Part shown: positions 44,011 through 57,443 of the stretch, piece by piece
How the letters are laid out: every line of letters starts with the position of its first letter
Position numbering within the stretch: the stretch's first letter is position 1
Assembly (NCBI GenBank): GCA_030760725.1
Contig: JASWHV010000008.1
Coordinates: 46,944,057-47,008,056 of the forward strand
Length of the DNA: 64,000 nucleotides
Direction: 5' to 3'
Source: Neostapfia colusana
Lineage: Eukaryota > Streptophyta > Magnoliopsida > Poales > Poaceae
Notes under the pieces: generated by a model
Told to the model about the DNA's origin: nothing
Seen by the model: only the letters and a program-made list of their open reading frames with translations
The model's database searches: none
Program-made: the position numbers and the translations under genes

Positions 44011-47000
44011 ATGACTCAAACTCGTGCCAACCCAGACGTTGGGGGTTCCAGTCAGGGGGGAGAGGCCTCCCAACAGCCTCCGGAGGATTCCTCGGGACAG
44101 CAACAACCGCAACAGCAACAACCTCCACCACCACCGCCAACGGTTACATTGGCCGACATCGTTGCGGCGAAGGCGGGTTCTCATCAGCAGCACACGGAGT
44201 TGCTGCAGACACTTATTGCAAATACGTCTCGACCCGAGAGGCGTCAAGATCGCCAGCAGCGCCAACAAAGCTCCTACTCCGATTTTCTGGCTACTCATCC
44301 CCCGGTATTCTCAAGGGCGTATTAACCCTCGATGCGGACAACTGGCTCCGCACGATGGAGATGAAGTTCAGGCTGCTCCAAGTGAGTGAGCAGCGTAAAA
44401 CTCAGTTCGCGGTCCAACAGCTTCAAGGATCCGCGAGCACTTGGTGGGCGAACTATTGTGCTTTGCGACCCACCTAGCGAGTTATGACCTGGGCGGAGTT
44501 CTGGACGGCCTTCAAGTCCTATCACATACCGCCGGGTATTATGAAGATGAAGACGCAGGAGTTCCTTCGCCTGCAGCAAGGAAGCAGGAACACGCTGGAA
44601 TACTCCAGGGCGGTCAATGATCTTGCACTCTACGCTTCTTATCACGCCGATACCGATGAGAAGTGGCAGGATCATTTTTACCAGGGGCTTAACCCGCTCC
44701 TGAAGGACAAGCTGGAGATGTTCAATTGCGGCAGCCTCAATGATATTATTGATGCTGCGATTGTTCAGGAGGACTCCGGCAAGGAGTTAGCAGCGTCGGA
44801 GAGGAAGCGAAGCGCGCCACAAAGCAGTGAAGAAGGAGGTGGTCCTTCTCAAAAATACCGCATGGTGAATCGCTCACCATCGGGTCAACGCTGGCAGCCA
44901 CCACAGAGGCCAATGCCATTCCGCAGTCGGCCATATTCTCCGCCGGCGTTCAGGCCGGCATTACCAGCACCACCTCTGCAACAACAACAGCAGCAGCGGG
45001 CGATGCCGCGTGCGTTTGCACCTCAGCAGCGCATGCCGGGCTTTCGTCCCCCAAGCACTGGCCAGTCAGCAGCCACATGCTACAAATGTGGTCGCCCAGG
45101 ACACTTCGCCAACAACTGTCCTGAGAGGCAAGGTGGCGGAGTGGCACCACAGTTTCCGTGGAGGAATCAGCCCCGGAACCCCACTAATGCGCGGCGGGAA
45201 ATCCTAAGCCCGGCACGGTCCACCAACTCGCCATAGAGGACGTGCTGGAGGGAGAGCCAATCCTTGCGGGTATGTTCCAACTCCACCAGCATCCCGTCAT
45301 AGTATTATTTGATTCAGGCGCCACACATAATTTTATTAGCCAAGCTTTTATTGCTAAACACGGCTTGCAAATACTACCCACCGAAAGTCCATATTTGATT
45401 TGTTCACCGGGTGGGAAGATTTCAGCAAGCATGATGGTTTCCAAAGTACCATTATGCTTAGCGGGTAGAGTATACCCCACGTCTCTCATAGCTTTAGAGG
45501 GACAAAAGGTCGATGTCATCTTATGGATGTCGTGGTTAACCCGCCACGGCGCTGTTTTAGACACCGTCCTCCGAGTCGTGCATCTACACCCAGAAATGCA
45601 CGAGTCACATTCATTATTTCTGGACAGTCCAGAAATAAAACTTCCAAGTGTGTATCAATCCACAACCATCAGATTGGAAGATATTCCAGTAGTACGTGAG
45701 TTCCCTGACGTGTTCCCGGATGATTTACCGGGGATGCCGCCCGACCGAGAGGTGAAGTTCAAGATTGAACTTGCACCAGGAACTATGGCAATATCCCAAA
45801 GGCCGTACAAGATGGCGCCCAAATAATTGGCAGAACTGAAGATGCAGTTAACGGACCTGCTAGAGAAGGGTTTATTAGTCTGAGCTCCTCGCCATGGGGC
45901 TGTTCGGCATTATTGGTGAAGAAGAAAGACGAGACGTTGCGGCTTTGCGTGGACTATCGTCCATTAAACGCCGTAACCATCAAGAACAAGTACCCACTGC
46001 CACAGATCGACATGTTGTTTGATCAGTTGGTCGAAGCAAAGATCTTTTCCATGATGGACTTAAGATCCGGGTACCATCAGACTAAGATACGGGCTGAGGA
46101 TATTCCAAAGACGGCTTTCTCGATGAGTACAGACTTTATGAGTACCTGGTCATGTCCTTCGGCCTCACCAACGCTCCATCTCATTTCATGTACTTGATGA
46201 ACTCGGTATTCATGCCGGAGCTGGACAAGTTTGTCGTGGTCTTCATCGACGACATATTGGTATATTCCAAGTCAGAGGAAGAACACACGAAGCATCTGCG
46301 TATAGTCTTGCAATGGCTGCGGGATCACCAACTATACGCGAAATTCAGCAGGTTCGAATTCTGGAACTCGCAAGTGCCTTTTCTCGGGCATATTATCTCA
46401 GCGGAGGGCATCTCTGTAGACCTGAGTAAGGTCACACAAGTTCTGAAATGGAAGTCCCCGAGGACTGTTCACGAGGTACGGAGTTTCCTCGGACTCGCGG
46501 GATATTATTGGAGGTTCATTCTGAACTTCTCAAAGATTGCCAAGCCTATGACAGAGCTGCTGAAGAAGGCTACCCAATATGTTTGGAGTCCAGCATGTGA
46601 AGCAGCATTCGAGGCATTAGTGAAACACCTAACATCAGCACCGGTTTTGGCGCAGCCAGACACAACAAAACCGTTCGATGTGTACTGCAATGCATCCGGC
46701 ATTGGGCTCGGATATGTGCTGATGCAAGACCGAAGAGTGGTCGAGTATGGATCACGGCAGCTCAGAAACCATGAGCATAATTATCCAACTCATGACTTAG
46801 AGCTCGCTGCCGTGGTACTCGCACTCAAAATGTGGAGGCACTACCTACTCGGTAACTTCGTGCATTTGTATACCGACCACAAAAGCCTCAAGTACATATT
46901 TACTCAGAAAGAGCTGAACATGAGGCAGCGAAGATGGTTGAAATTGATAAAGGATTATGAAATAGAGATCCATTATCACCCCGGCAAAGCAAACGTAGTG

Positions 47001-47234
47001 GTGGATGCGCTGAGTCTCAAGTCACACGTCAACAATCTGACCATCACACCGTTGGAAGAGAGTGAGCCACCACCTGCATGTGATTCCACATGGAGCTCTC
47101 TACAACTTAGCTTTGATCCCCATCATCCATGAAGAGATAGCGGCCGGTCAGAAACATGACAAGGGCATGTTGCATTTGCGGAGACGTGTAGACAGTGGGG
47201 AGCTAAAATGCTTCCGGAAAGACGGGGACAGCGT
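44011..47234 (+). pseudogene. gag-pol: gag-pol of Element 4, left part (gag to RNase H), broken
   Basis: Gag starts at 44011 (MTQTRANPDVGGSSQGG), just after a tttcag acceptor-like site, and shifts frame near 44320. It has TAG at 44475-44477, then runs to the CCHC knuckle CYKCGRPGHFANNC (about 45079) and ends at 45236. Protease (45242-45826) keeps DSGATH and is followed by a stop after YKMAPK. RT restarts at 45913 and shifts frame near 46120; its FIDDILVYSK motif is intact. In RNase H the first catalytic Asp is lost (YCNASG instead of YCDASG). A further frameshift lies near 47075. The frame is cut at 47234 by Element 5 just before the integrase. Confidence 0.92.
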
Positions 47235-50200
47235 TGTGGGGGTGGCCCGATCCCTATCACGGGGCCGTGCCGCCTTTCCCGAGGAATCGCATTGGGTGGT
47301 GCCGTGTTATGCGGCACCCAACAGCACACATATAAGGAACACAGTATTACATAAACCAAGGCGGAAGCCTACAACTGTTCTTTGTAAATAATTTACATAA
47401 AATAGCTACAGCGGAAGTCTATAAACAGCTCACGATGAATATCTAAGAAGCACTCGAGAAGAGATCCAGCGCGCGGACTCCTCTCGCTAGCAACACGAAG
47501 ACATGGCAGCGGCTAGGTTCTCCAAGGGTGACATGTCTCGGAAGTTCCCGAGTCTCACCGGACAACCTTCTGTATAGCGTCGATGTTTACCTGCAAAACC
47601 ACTTATATAGCAAGAGTGAGCACAAAGGCTCAGCGAGACTTAACCGTCTCTCCTAAAGCATGGAACTCTATAGGAAAGTAACCTAAGACCTAAGCCTGTC
47701 CTTTGCGAAAAGACTCGCCTACGAGTTCATCCTTAACTTTCAGATTTTAGCCATAATAGTAGTGACCTTGCGCCCAGCAACATTGGAACTCCACAATCAA
47801 ACAAGAAACGCTTCATTCCAATGTTACTTGTCCCAAGGTGAAAAATAACTTTAGTTTGCTCTATCCCTACTTCAACCATGGTTTTCATGCAATTTATAAT
47901 TAGCATAACAGCATTTAAAACTTTGGCAAACTATTCCCACACAACTTGATTACTACGTCACAGCGCAGTGAGCAAGCGGTACACATAACCGCAAGGGACG
48001 GTGATTCGAAACAAACACTACCCAGATAACTCGACACATACGCCCGCCTCTGAAGACCCAACTCTGGCGTCCTTCATTACGTCGTATGTGGCAACTTTTC
48101 TCAGGCCACTAAACTGTAGAACCGGTCGCGCCGTCTCGGGCTCATAGGTCTAACGAGACGATGTGGTATGCCTCTACAATCCAGTGTACCCGGTACATCG
48201 GTTTCCTGGTTCCCATATATCAGTAAGCATCCGGTACACAACTCAATGCTTGCTCCCAGGGCCGCATACGCTTCGGTCCTTGACCGACACGGGCAGAGCT
48301 ACTCGACCAAGACCTCGTCTTGTCGCTGTCTAACCCCTCTGCCCGGTCTCATCTTTAGAAACGTAAACTTTAGTTTGCTACCTTTTCCAACCCCACTTAT
48401 GTGGTCCTGGAACAAAGCTCGCGAGTAGATTCCAACTACTCGTCTTCTACCGGTTGTCCTAGCCTATTTAGCACGGCCTTATTCTATAGCGATGACACAC
48501 TTCTACCCTTGACCTCAGGGTTCATGTTTGGTTATGCAAGTGGAGTATCAAACATCCTGGACCTAATGCACATACAAACCTCGACCAATAGTAGTGAACA
48601 AAGGGAAAACTTTAAAAACAACTTAAGTGCAAACCGGGGCTTGCCTTGGTTTTGCAGGTGACTAAAGTCAGATAAGTTTGAAGTTAGTTGCTGATGCTGA
48701 CTTGAAGCTTAATCCCTGCCTTCTTGCTCCTTGATCCAAGTTCCACTTCTTCTTTACTTCTCCACGTTTACTCACTACACGTTATGAATATGCATACATG
48801 TTCAATTATAAAACTTTTCGCTAACAAGTTCTAAAGACAAGTTTGAAACAGGAACTTTGTTTAAGAATTTAAAATGAAACTGGTGCTAGTGGTTTGGGTT
48901 TGTGTCTAAGCACTATCATCAAGTGAGAAGTGGGGTTCACCACTTGGGTGGGGATTAACTAATGATTGAACAGAACACTAATGATCCAGGGCTCCAATGG
49001 ATTTGGGAATTTTCTTGGGAGTCCCTTGTCACAAGAAAGTCCTCTGGACCAAAATTCAGAACATTTCACTAAGTGGATCACCCAGAACAATTCCCTATGC
49101 ATTTAAGCAAAAAGAAATTAATTCTGATTAAATTTGCACTTTCACGCAAATTCAAGTGAAGTATAATTTCATACATAGCTCAGGGAGTATGCATGAATTT
49201 TCCTAGGATTTTTGGAGCTAAGGAATGGCTAGAATTGAATTTCCAAGTTTTGGAAATTCTCTGAAATATTTCTGTCTTTATTTGAATACAGAAACTTGGA
49301 ATTAGAATTACTCTAACTAAATCCACTCCAAATGAGCTGAAACTTTTCCAGGAGTCTCCTACTATCCTACAGAATATCCTGGCAAAATTTGGGGAATTTT
49401 GGATGGACCAAACTCCCTCTAAAATTCTTTTGCTAAAAAGCTTTAAAGAATTTTCCAGAATTTTATATGGGTTTTCATGCAAATTGGGTTGCATATTAGG
49501 ATATAGCATTTCATCCTTAATCCAACCCAATTTGAATTACTAATTTTGGAGCTCCCTAGCAAAAGTTATGCAATTCCCAAGTTTGAGCTGAATTTGTAAT
49601 TCAAACTGAATTAGAAACAGTTTAAACTCTGACCGGCACACGTGTCAGTCCCTCACTGTAGCCACACCACGGACCACAGCTGCCCAGTCTGTAGCCGCAG
49701 CAGATCGGGTGGCCGCAGCAAATCCCAGTCGACCGCCACGGCCACTGACCAGTGGGGCCCGCAGCTTCTTCTTCCTCCTGCCCCCCCCCCCCTTTTCCCC
49801 GCGCGCTCCACCCCCCTCGCCGGCGCGGTGCTGACCTCGCCGGACTTGACTTTCCGGCCATCCCACGGCCTGCTATCCGCCGCCCGGGGATTTTCAGGGT
49901 CGGGAAACACGTCTACGGGGTTGGTTCGGGATGCCGGTGGCCGGAAGTAGGCCGGCGACGAGCCGCGGCCTTCGGTGATGATCGGCACCGCCGCCCGACC
50001 CCTGTAGCCCGCTAACAGCTCAACTGAACCGCCTAAAAGTACCAGCAGAGGGTGGGCTAGCTCGGCATGGCATCAACGTGGCTCAGAAACGGCGGCAAGT
50101 GGGGGTTCACCGTGTGCCCGAGGGTTCCCGCCATGATCGCCGCTCGAAAAGCTCGAAATTAGCTGTAACCACGGGGTTTCTAGCTAGGGTCGTGGGGGGG

Positions 50201-51359
50201 ATCGGGTCGCTAGCCAGTCTAGTTTATTTGTGCATGATTTGATGAGCTACGAACGAACAACCAATAAGAATTTTGGGTTTTCATACCGGCTCATCGGTCT
50301 GGGACCGTCGGCGATATTTTCCCGAATTCTCGCTCGGTGGTTCACCGATTTGCTTGAGGTTTGGGGGTGAGCAGAAGGGTTCACCAGCGCGTCCGGAGGT
50401 GACCTTGCTTGGGCGTGGAAGTGCCTGGATTAGGCTGTCCACGAGCGCCCCAACTCTCGGTGAAGTGGAATCGCTGCGGCGACGAGCCGATTTCGGGTCG
50501 GGGAGGCAACAACTCATGGGATGCTGTACTTAGGGAGTGGAGGACGAGCTCACCGCGTGGTTTCTTGGCTTGGCTGGCCTCTGCACACTCGGTTTCCTTC
50601 AGTTCTCGGTCGATCGCCCGAGGCGGCAGCGTCCTCGGTCCTTTTATTGTGCGAGGGCGGAAAGGCGGCCGAGGCGTCGGTGATGAAGCAAAAGCCCGCA
50701 CGGGAGGAAGGGTAGGCATCCAGGCAGCTCTCCAGCGTGCTGCTTCGGTGAATAGGTGGCACCCGCGTGCGTTCGGTGGCGCCGGGAGCGGCTTCGGTGG
50801 CTCGGGTGGAAACCAATACACCGTGGTAGACTTAAGCAGCAAGTTATAACCCCCACCTCTCTATGACAAGTGGGGCCCACAACTCCCTTCTGCCCCAAAA
50901 GATCTCCAAATCTTTGGCACATGCAAATTCAGCCCTGAGGTACTCAAATTCAAAAGTTATTTGGCAATTTGACCAGTTGTGCCTCAATTTCGAATTTAAA
51001 TTCAAATTTGGGTGAAATTTACAAGTTCCTTTGATATTCACATCAAAGCACCTCCAAATTTGCTCAAAACTTGGCTCCCTCATAATTTGGACCTGAGAAA
51101 CTCAAATATATCCTCTGATCTTTGAGTTGGCTTTTGCAACTACAGCTTCTCCAACATCAGTTTGAATTTTTCCTTTTTGGAGACGGCCCTCCTCTTTTTG
51201 GAAGTGACCCTCTTAGTTCAAACTGAATTCCAAGTTTTATTGCACATGCCAACACTTTCATGAGGAACACGAAAGTTTTTGTAAGTCCCATTTCTTGTAT
51301 TCAAACTCAACTTTATTCATAGCTCAAGTTTTCTATTTACAAGTTTTGGGACTTTTACA
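47235..51359 (-). repeat. 3' LTR of Element 5 (4,125 bp, inverted)
   Basis: On the plus strand it runs from tgtgggggtggc to gacttttaca. Features: inverted U5 hairpin at 47298-47318, inverted gtttcttgtttgattg box at 47790-47812, a 12-C run at 49781-49792 and a TCP-type palindrome GTGGGGCCCAC at 50870-50880. The many overlapping ORFs at 49620-50920 lie in its GC-rich part and recur 10.2 kb downstream in the other LTR; I do not call them genes. Confidence 0.95.
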
Positions 51360-51395
51360 TTCCTCCCCCCTTAAAAAGAATCTTGTCCCGAGATT
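51360..51395 (-). promoter_or_regulatory. Polypurine tract of Element 5 with inverted repeat
   Basis: The complement of ttcctccccccttaaaaag (51360-51378) abuts the LTR. The following aatcttgtcccgagatt (51379-51395) is the inverted repeat found in all five elements, here with one mismatch. Confidence 0.83.
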
Positions 51396-51427
51396 CATGA
51401 TTAAGGACAAGGTGGAGAGGATAACTA

Positions 51428-54400
51428 CTACATATGAGCCTCTAACAACTCCGGATGATTGCGCTGCAAATACTCCTCGCTTTCCCATGTAGCTTCATCG
51501 GACGTGTGATTTTCCCATAGCACCTTGAAAAATCGCAGCGTCCGATTTCTGGTTTCGCGAGTCTTTTCATCAATTATCCGGGTTGGTCGCTCAACATAAG
51601 TGAGGTCCGGCTTCAAATCTGCTATGTCTCCCGTGAGCATTTCCGTTGGAACTTTCAAACACTCCCGCAACTGAGATATGTGGAAGACGTTATGTACTCC
51701 GGCTATGGCTGCCGGCAACTCCAAACGGTATGCTACGGGTCCACATCTTTCAATGATGACGAAGGGACCGATAAAACACGGAGCTAATTTTCCTTTCACT
51801 CCGAATCGGTGAATGCCCTTCATAGGAGATACGCGGAGGTATACGTGGTCCCCAACATGGAAATCCAGAGGACGACGTCTCCTATCCGCATAGCTCTTTT
51901 GTCTGGACTGAGCGGCTTTCAGATTTGCTTGAATAAGCCTTACCCTTTCTTCTGCTTCATTTACGAGATCAATCCCGTAAATAACTCTCTCGCCGGCTTC
52001 ACACCAGTTCAAGGGGGTGCAGCACTTCCGGCCATAGAGAGCTTCATAAGGCGCCATTTTGATACTTGATTGATACCCGTTGTTATATGAGAACTCCGCC
52101 AATGGTAAGTGATCATCCCAGCTCTTACCGTGATGAATGGCACATGCTCTCAGCATATATTCAAGTATTTGATTCACCCTCTCAGTTTGCCCATCGGTTT
52201 GAGGGTGATGCGCGGAGCTTCGAATCAATTTAGTTCCCAAGGATGTGTGCAGCTGTTCCCAGAAGCGGGATACGAACAGCGATCCTCTGTCGGACACAAT
52301 GGTACGGGGAACCCCATACAAGCAAAAGATTCGTGCTATGTACAACTCCGCATACTTTTTGGCGCTGTATTTGGTACGCACCGGAATGAAGCGTGCTGAT
52401 TTGGTTAACCGATCCACGATTACCCAAATCGAATCATGCTTATTAGCCGTGAGAGGTAGTCCAACGATGAAGTCCATACTAATATCCTCCCACTTCCATG
52501 CCGGAACGCTTAACGGTTGTAAGGTTCCCGCTTTCTTCATGTGGTCGGCTTTAACTCACCGACACGTATCACATTCTGATACGTATTTAGCAACTTCTCT
52601 CTTCATCCGGGTCCACCAGAATTTAGTCCTCAATTCTTGGTACATCTTGTTGCTGCCCGGATGAATAGAAAATTTGGATAAGTGAGCCTCATCCAAAATT
52701 TTCTTCCGCAGCCTCATATCACGGGGTACGACTATCCAGTCCTTGAACCATAGAGTGTCTTCATCATCTAACCGGAAACATTTCATTTCCCCGTTCTTCA
52801 ATCTCCTTCTGATATGAGCCATGCCCTTGTCTTTCTTTTGAGCTGCCATAACCTCCTCTTTTATTGTGGGTATGAGGGCTAGGTTATGCAGAGCTCCAAA
52901 TGGAACCAAGTAAAGACTTGGTTCTTCCTCTTCTATCGGCGTGATGGTTAGGTTATGAATATGAGACTTCCGGCTGAGTGCATCGGCAACCACATTTGCT
53001 TTGCCCGGATGATAATGAATTTCAATCTCATAGTCCTTGATCAGCTCCAACCATCGCCGTTGCCGCATATTCAACTCCTTTTGAGTGAATATGTACTTCA
53101 AACTTTTGTGGTCGGTGTAGAGATGAACCAGATTTCCCAATAGGTAATGTCTCCACATCTTCAAAGCTAATACCACGGCAGCAAGCTCGAGATCATGAGT
53201 TGGATAATGTTGCTCATGATTCCGTAATTGCCGTGATCCATATGCGACCACGCGTCCTCCTTGCATGAGTACACAACCAAACCCGACGCCGGATGCATCA
53301 CAATAAACATCAAAAGGCTTGGTTGTATCCGGTTGCGCTAGAACCGGGGCTGTTGTGAGGTGTTTCACCAACGTTTGAAAAGCTTCCTCACATGGCTTGA
53401 TCCAATCATACTTGATGCCCTTTTTCAGTAGCTCAGTCATAGGTTTGGAGATTTTTGAGAAGCTCGGGATGAACCTCCGGTAATATCCTGCCAAACCCAA
53501 GAAGCTACGAACTTCAGGGACTGATGTTGGAGACTTCCACTTCAGCACTTGCTCAATCTTGCTGGGATCAACAGCAATGCCTTCTGCTGAAATAATGTGT
53601 CCAAGAAATGGCACTTGGTTGATCCAGAATTCACATTTACTAAACTTTGCATAGAGCTTGTGATCTCTCAGTCGTTGGAGCACAATATGCAAATGTTTAG
53701 CGTGTTCCTCTTCAGATTTGGAGTAGACCAAGATGTCGTCGATGAATACCACGACGAACTGATCCAGCTCCGGCATGAACACCGAGTTCATAAGGTACAT
53801 AAAGTGGGCCGGAGCATTGGTCAACCCAAATGACATGACAAGATATTCATAGAGCCCATATCTTGTTGAGAATGCTGTTTTCGGGACATCTTCCGCGCGA
53901 ATCTTGATTTGATGATATCCCGACCTTAAATCCATCTTGGAGAAGACTTTAGCACCCACTAGCTGATCGAAGAGGATATCAATTCTTGGTAGTGGATACT
54001 TGTTCTTTATCGTCATAGCATTCAAAGGACGATAATCGACGCATAGCCTCAGCGTCTCATCCTTCTTCTTCACAAATAAAGCTGAGCAACCCCATGGTGA
54101 TGAACTTGGACGAATAAACCCCTTGTCCATCAGATCCTTGAGTTGCTCCTTCAATTCTGCTAACTCACTCGGAGCCATTTTGTAGGGCCTCCGAGAGATC
54201 GGCGTGGTTCCCGGTATCAACTCTATTTTGAACTCCACCTCGCGCTCAGGTGGTAGTCCTGGAAGATCTTCGGGAAACACGTCCGGATATTCATGGACTA
54301 CCGGAATGTCTTCTAACTTGCAAGCCTCGGCATTACATACTTCCGGGCCTTTAGAAACCGCTTCGCCGAGATACAAAGTTTGACGTCCGTGAAGTGGAGA

Positions 54401-55891
54401 GTCCAAGTGAACACTCCTGTTCTCGATGTCCAGAACAGCCTTATGGAAGGTCAACCATGATATTCCCAATATGGCATTAATCCCCTGGTCTTCGAGAATG
54501 ATGAGGGTGGTAGGATAAATTTTTCCACCCAAGCAAAGTGGTGCTCGCGAGACGACTTCATTAGTTGAGATGTCTCCACCTGGCGAATGAATAAGGTAAG
54601 AACCTTTTGTGACAGTTGTGGAGATCCGATCCCGGATTACCGTTGCGCGGCTAATGAAGTTATGTGTTGCACCAGAGTCGAATAAAATGACAACCGGCTT
54701 GTCATTTAAGGTGAACCTGCCGGCAAGAACAGGTCCTCCCTTTGGCAGATCATCGACTGACACATAATTAACTGTCCCCACTTTGGACATAGCTTTTCTT
54801 TGCTGCCCAAGATCACTCTGTGGAACTGGACCCGCAGACCCATTGTTGCTGCTCGGTTCAGTCGCTTCATTGACGTTGAGCTCATTGTCAATATAAAGTG
54901 GGACAGCACTTGGTTCAGCTGAGAAGTCACCTTGTTCATTTTCAGCCTCTTGAGGGTAACAATATTCTAGTGCACCTTGTGGATACTGAGGTGCATAAGA
55001 AATAAGTTGCTGCTGCGGTAGAGGTGAATAAGACCTCTGTGGAGTAGAAGAGTCGTCACACTCCCAGAATGATTGCACCTCTTGTGGAATCTCTCGACCG
55101 GAAGGTGAACGGATTACCAACCGATACTTCTGAGGTAGACGATTGTCTTCATCTTGTGATGAGTCCCTCTCCCTCTTTTCCTTGAGGTAGAGGTTGGAAT
55201 AATATTCTTGAGCGATAGCACAGCTCACAAACTCATCAAAATTCTCTTGGCTAACTTGAGCCAATTCACATCGCAGCCTAGCAGTCAGCCCTCGATAAAA
55301 ATGATAACCCTTCATGGCTGGTGACTTCACATAGTCAGGGACATATTGAGCTAAGCGATTGAATTCCTTCGCATACTCAATAACACTCCTGTCCCCTTGC
55401 TTCAGACTCCAGAACTCATCCAGACTGGTTTGCATTATGCCCGCAGGGATGAAACGAGCACGAAATGCAGCCTGGAACTCCGCCCATGTGACACGATGTC
55501 CCGCTGGTTGAACAGCAAGGTACTCTGCCCACCATGCTCCAGCAAAGCCGTGAAGCTGTTGAGCGGCATATAGAGTCTTCGAGAATTCGTCACACCGGAT
55601 CAACCCAAGCTTGGACTCAATGACACGTAACCAGTGATTTGCTTCACAATAGTCAGCCGCCTCGGAGAATACCGGCGGTTGTGTCGCCAAGAAATCCAGA
55701 TACGTGCTCTGGGTTGGCATGTGATGTTGAGCTTCTCGATCTATGCCTTGTTGAACTAGAGTTTGGAGAGTTTCATTCGTTTTGGCCATAATTTCAGCCA
55801 ATCCGGTTGGCGATGGCTCTTGTGATGAAGTCGAGTCATTCCCACCTCGACTTGAACCTCCAATCTCCATTTGAGAATGTGTACGTACCAT
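51428..55891 (-). pseudogene. gag-pol: gag-pol of Element 5, one TGA in integrase, no zinc knuckle
   Basis: It is one frame of about 1,490 codons with a single stop, TGA at 52558-52556, directly after the integrase HHCC finger (SECDTC). The start MVRTHSQMEIGG at 55891 is preferred over an upstream in-frame ATG at 55918 because it follows a gtgcag acceptor-like site. Gag capsid (WWAEYLAVQPAGHRVTWAEF) is followed by a Gln/Ser- and acid-rich linker with no CCHC knuckle. Protease DSGATH is near 54679, RT FIDDILVYSK near 53746 and RNase H YCDASG near 53300. The integrase core with SDRGSLF and TDGQTERVNQ, a GPY/F-like module and a chromodomain-like end (VLWENHTSDEATWESEEY) finish at 51428. All catalytic residues checked are intact. 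Confidence 0.93.
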
Positions 55892-57420
55892 ACTGCACGA
55901 AACAAAATTTTGAGTCAATCAAAATTCTATCTCAGTAGTAAGTAAAGATAAGTAAAACATGAACATGTCATGAACTTTATGAAAGCATAACCACATTCAT
56001 GTTTAAACAAATCTTATGTACGCTAAGCTAATCAGCGGGACTACCCTGACCAGCTCACACAAACTCCAAATTTTACTCAAGTCATCAAAAGATTCTAGAC
56101 TTGAGTTCAATACCAAAGTTTTAGTAAACTTCAGTAGCTTTCCAACAAGTACTTATGTGCTCCTTAAGGATTTTTCTATAGGAAGTTATGGCTTAAAAAC
56201 AGAAAGGTCCAGAGAGGTTTTTTTGCTACTGTCCTGGTTCTGAACAGTTTGCCTTCAACTGGACATTTCACCAACTTAAAGTGTGATTTTGCTCTGGAGG
56301 TCTACAAGGAAATTGTAGAGCACTTGAAAATCTTTCCAGAACTGTATCATACACCTTAATTGGTTAAAGCTACTCAGAGTTATGCTCCGTTAAAGTCCAG
56401 CAAGAATCCCTGCCAGAAACAGAGCACTCTGTTTTCGAAAACTTCAATACCTAGTTATATTCTCATTTGAATCTTAGCTCAAAATAAGAGTTCAGTAACT
56501 AATATTTGTTTCAAACTTCCATTTTTAGTTGAAAGTTAGTTCATGAATCATTTCTTCATAGGGACGAGGTTATTATGTGTAGTACGGTGTCGATGCACCG
56601 TAAGAAACATGTCGGTACTACGTTGCCTCTCCAAAAGAAAATCCTAAACCGGATTATACCGGCATATTCGTTTTATCAGTGGCACTAAGACGGTCTCTCG
56701 CACACGTGTACTACACGGGATACATACGTGGTTAGTACCTGCAGAAAAACACTCAATAATGGTGCACTCAACGGTTTGTTTCATTTCAGGCAGTTCCATA
56801 TTTAAAAGTAAATAGAAACGCCCGTATCATTGTCATACTGCCGTCCTTGAGTTAAGTCACGTCTCAAGGTACGTGATCGTGTTTCAACACCACACGACGG
56901 GGAACCCGAGTATGTCATGAACGGGTCGTCACGGTTGGGAATGTTATCAACCCAACGGATACCACCTACTGCCCTGCAGGGCACGCCGATGGCAAGCGCT
57001 GTGTATGTCCTCCTGGGCTATTTCCAGATGAACACACTCTCGCGTTACTGACCACGCGATGGGGTCTCCACTTACTTGCCTAATGCACGCTAGGGATCAG
57101 TGTTTCATATGAACTCAGGAACATGGAGAGTCCAAGAGTTTCATATTGACGTCTCACACCAAGCTGTGAGACCTTTCCCTGAACCACGTTCCTCGTCAGG
57201 GGAGCTAACCGAAATTGAACCGCTTTCGGTGGCGTTCCTTACCATGCTTACCAGAACATAGGTGCGTCGTTACATAATGAAAATTCAGAATTAAAACACA
57301 TATGTTAGTCTTGCCACTTTAAGTAACTATACTACTATAGTCCTTATGTGGGCCTAATGTCGTTTCCTCACCGTATCCTAAGTTTTTGTCGTAATACGAT
57401 CCTTACTCCGTGTGCTATTA
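55892..57420 (-). other. Untranslated leader of Element 5
   Basis: It has no ORF0 and no conserved ORF. It is similar to the leader of Element 2 (15160-16330). For example, the complement of 56180-56260 matches the stretch around 15990-16070. Confidence 0.75.
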
Positions 57421-57440
57421 CCAATGCGGCTCTGATACCA
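57421..57440 (-). promoter_or_regulatory. Primer-binding site of Element 5
   Basis: ggctctgatacca on the plus strand is the complement of TGGTATCAGAGCC. Three bases (cgc) separate it from the LTR. Confidence 0.92.
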
Positions 57441-57443
57441 CGC

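Noticed and set aside
48168..48661. ORFs of 86 codons, repeated at 58377-58870
   Set aside because: LTR sequence of Element 5 on the strand opposite to its transcription, and duplicated with the LTR.
49620..50922. Cluster of overlapping ORFs of 60-150 codons on both strands, repeated at 59830-61130
   Set aside because: They lie in the GC-rich part of the two Element 5 LTRs and are duplicated only because the LTRs are. No family motif, and frames overlap on both strands.
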